Assembly: GCF_038561935.1 (NCBI RefSeq)
Contig: NZ_CP102770.1
Span: forward strand, 1,550,001-1,614,000
Origin: Myxococcus stipitatus
Lineage (GTDB): Bacteria > Myxococcota > Myxococcia > Myxococcales > Myxococcaceae
Length of the DNA stretch: 64,000 nt
Reading direction: 5' to 3'
Of this stretch, positions 63,477 to 64,000 are shown piece by piece. The notes below the pieces were generated by a model. The model did not search any database. It worked only from the letters and a program-made list of their open reading frames with translations, and was not told the origin of the DNA. The first letter of the stretch is position 1. Each line of letters starts with the position of its first letter. The position numbers and the translations under genes are program-made.

Positions 63477-64000
63477 TCACCGGCCAGTCTCCCCCGACTC
63501 GGTGAAGACGAAGGGATAGACCACCTGGGCCCGGCCCCCTCGCGACGGCGTGGGGAAGTCGATATCCAGGAGGGAATCCACGACACAGGCCTGGACCATG
63601 GGGTCCGGGATGGTGCTCACCAGCACCTCGCCCCGGTTCATCTGGCCCCTGCCACCGCCCCGTGACTCCACGTTGAAGCGCAGCTTCACGGATTGTAGCC
63701 CCCGGTTGCGCTGTGCCGCGTCTTCGAAACATTGCTGCACGAGCGGAGTCACGGCCTGGATGGCGGCGCGGACGTCCTCCGGGCGGAAGTCGCCCTCGTA
63801 GGATTCGATGACGGGCTCGACGGACGCGACGATGCGGCGGGCGTCGGGCTTGCCGGGGTCCGGCGGGACGGGGACGGCGGACTGGGGCGAGGGGAAGGCG
63901 GGGGGCGGCACCACGGGGGCGCTGGGAATGTCCGGCGGCGAGGGGGCCTCGCGCGGGGGCTCGGCCTCGGCGAGGGGCTCGCTCGTCCGGGTGAGCAACC
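63477..64000 (-). CDS. AgmX/PglI C-terminal-domain protein, 5' truncated by the window end
   Basis: About 174 C-terminal residues are present; the frame is open to the end of the window, so the start lies further right. A Pro/Glu-rich linker (EPPREAPSPPDIPSAPVVPPP) is followed by the conserved AgmX/PglI domain: DVRAAIQAVTPLVQQCFEDAAQRNRG, LRFNVESRGGG and CVVDSLLDIDFPTPSRGGRAQVVYPFVF. The domain is TonB-like in shape and is found in the myxobacterial gliding-motility proteins AgmX and PglI as well as many paralogues. The last Cys/Val-rich helix and the Phe-rich final strand are intact. Confidence 0.85.
   Translation of the reverse strand, partial: LLTRTSEPLAEAEPPREAPSPPDIPSAPVVPPPAFPSPQSAVPVPPDPGKPDARRIVASVEPVIESYEGDFRPEDVRAAIQAVTPLVQQCFEDAAQRNRGLQSVKLRFNVESRGGGRGQMNRGEVLVSTIPDPMVQACVVDSLLDIDFPTPSRGGRAQVVYPFVFTESGETGR

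Overview
This is a very GC-rich chromosomal stretch with the gene style of a myxobacterium (Myxococcota, Cystobacterineae; Myxococcus, Corallococcus or Archangium type). The assignment is an inference from gene content: many predicted lipoproteins, sigma-54 activators with orphan or paired histidine kinases, TPR proteins, an AgmX/PglI-type protein and a predatory-style chitosanase. I see no rRNA, tRNA, CRISPR array, insertion sequence or phage gene. The region reads as ordinary, stable chromosome with about 55 protein genes, two of them cut by the window ends.

Layout. 0-9 kb: a truncated FAD oxidase, an arylsulfatase, an acyl-CoA-dehydrogenase-like flavoenzyme, an Omp85/BamA-type outer-membrane protein with two small envelope genes behind it, RidA and a SnoaL-like lipoprotein. 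9-16.6 kb: an NtrY/NtrX-like two-component pair, a His-containing polytopic membrane protein in tandem with a fused trehalose-phosphate synthase/phosphatase, and a beta-lactamase-fold hydrolase. 16.6-26.7 kb: a giant DUF3857/transglutaminase/TPR protein, a DUF6624 lipoprotein, arylamine N-acetyltransferase, an M1 aminopeptidase and an SBBP-repeat propeller. 26.9-31.6 kb: housekeeping genes comF, gpmI, an RtcB-family ligase, rlmH and rsfS. 31.6-43 kb: envelope proteins, an NtrC-type regulator, NUDIX, a haem-oxygenase-like di-iron candidate, a membrane chemoreceptor, a histidine kinase and a GH46 chitosanase. 43-49 kb: GlsB, LysE, WYL and CGNR regulators, TrhA, an RsbR-like STAS protein with a Cys/His-rich partner, and a DoxX/HxlR divergent pair. 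49-54 kb: radA and the biotin genes bioB, bioF, bioD. 54-64 kb: an aminotransferase, a receptor-type binding lipoprotein, GTP-dependent PEP carboxykinase, an SLC13 permease, miaE, a GNAT protein and a truncated AgmX/PglI-type protein.

How genes work together. The biotin genes make 7-keto-8-aminopelargonate (BioF), dethiobiotin (BioD) and biotin (BioB); an inverted repeat with BirA-operator geometry overlaps a TTGACA box upstream of bioB. The HxlR gene and its divergent DoxX target share a perfect GGTTAC-N5-GTAACC dyad. RsfS and RlmH, both ribosome-large-subunit factors, overlap, and rlmH appears to begin with CTG. A twin-dyad operator precedes the Omp85 gene, and an RsbR-like protein with both stressosome threonines is coupled to an unassigned Cys/His-rich sensor-like protein.

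Limits. All calls come from reading the sequence; no database search was run. Start codons were moved inward from the longest open frame wherever a signal peptide, Shine-Dalgarno site or family N-terminus argued for it.
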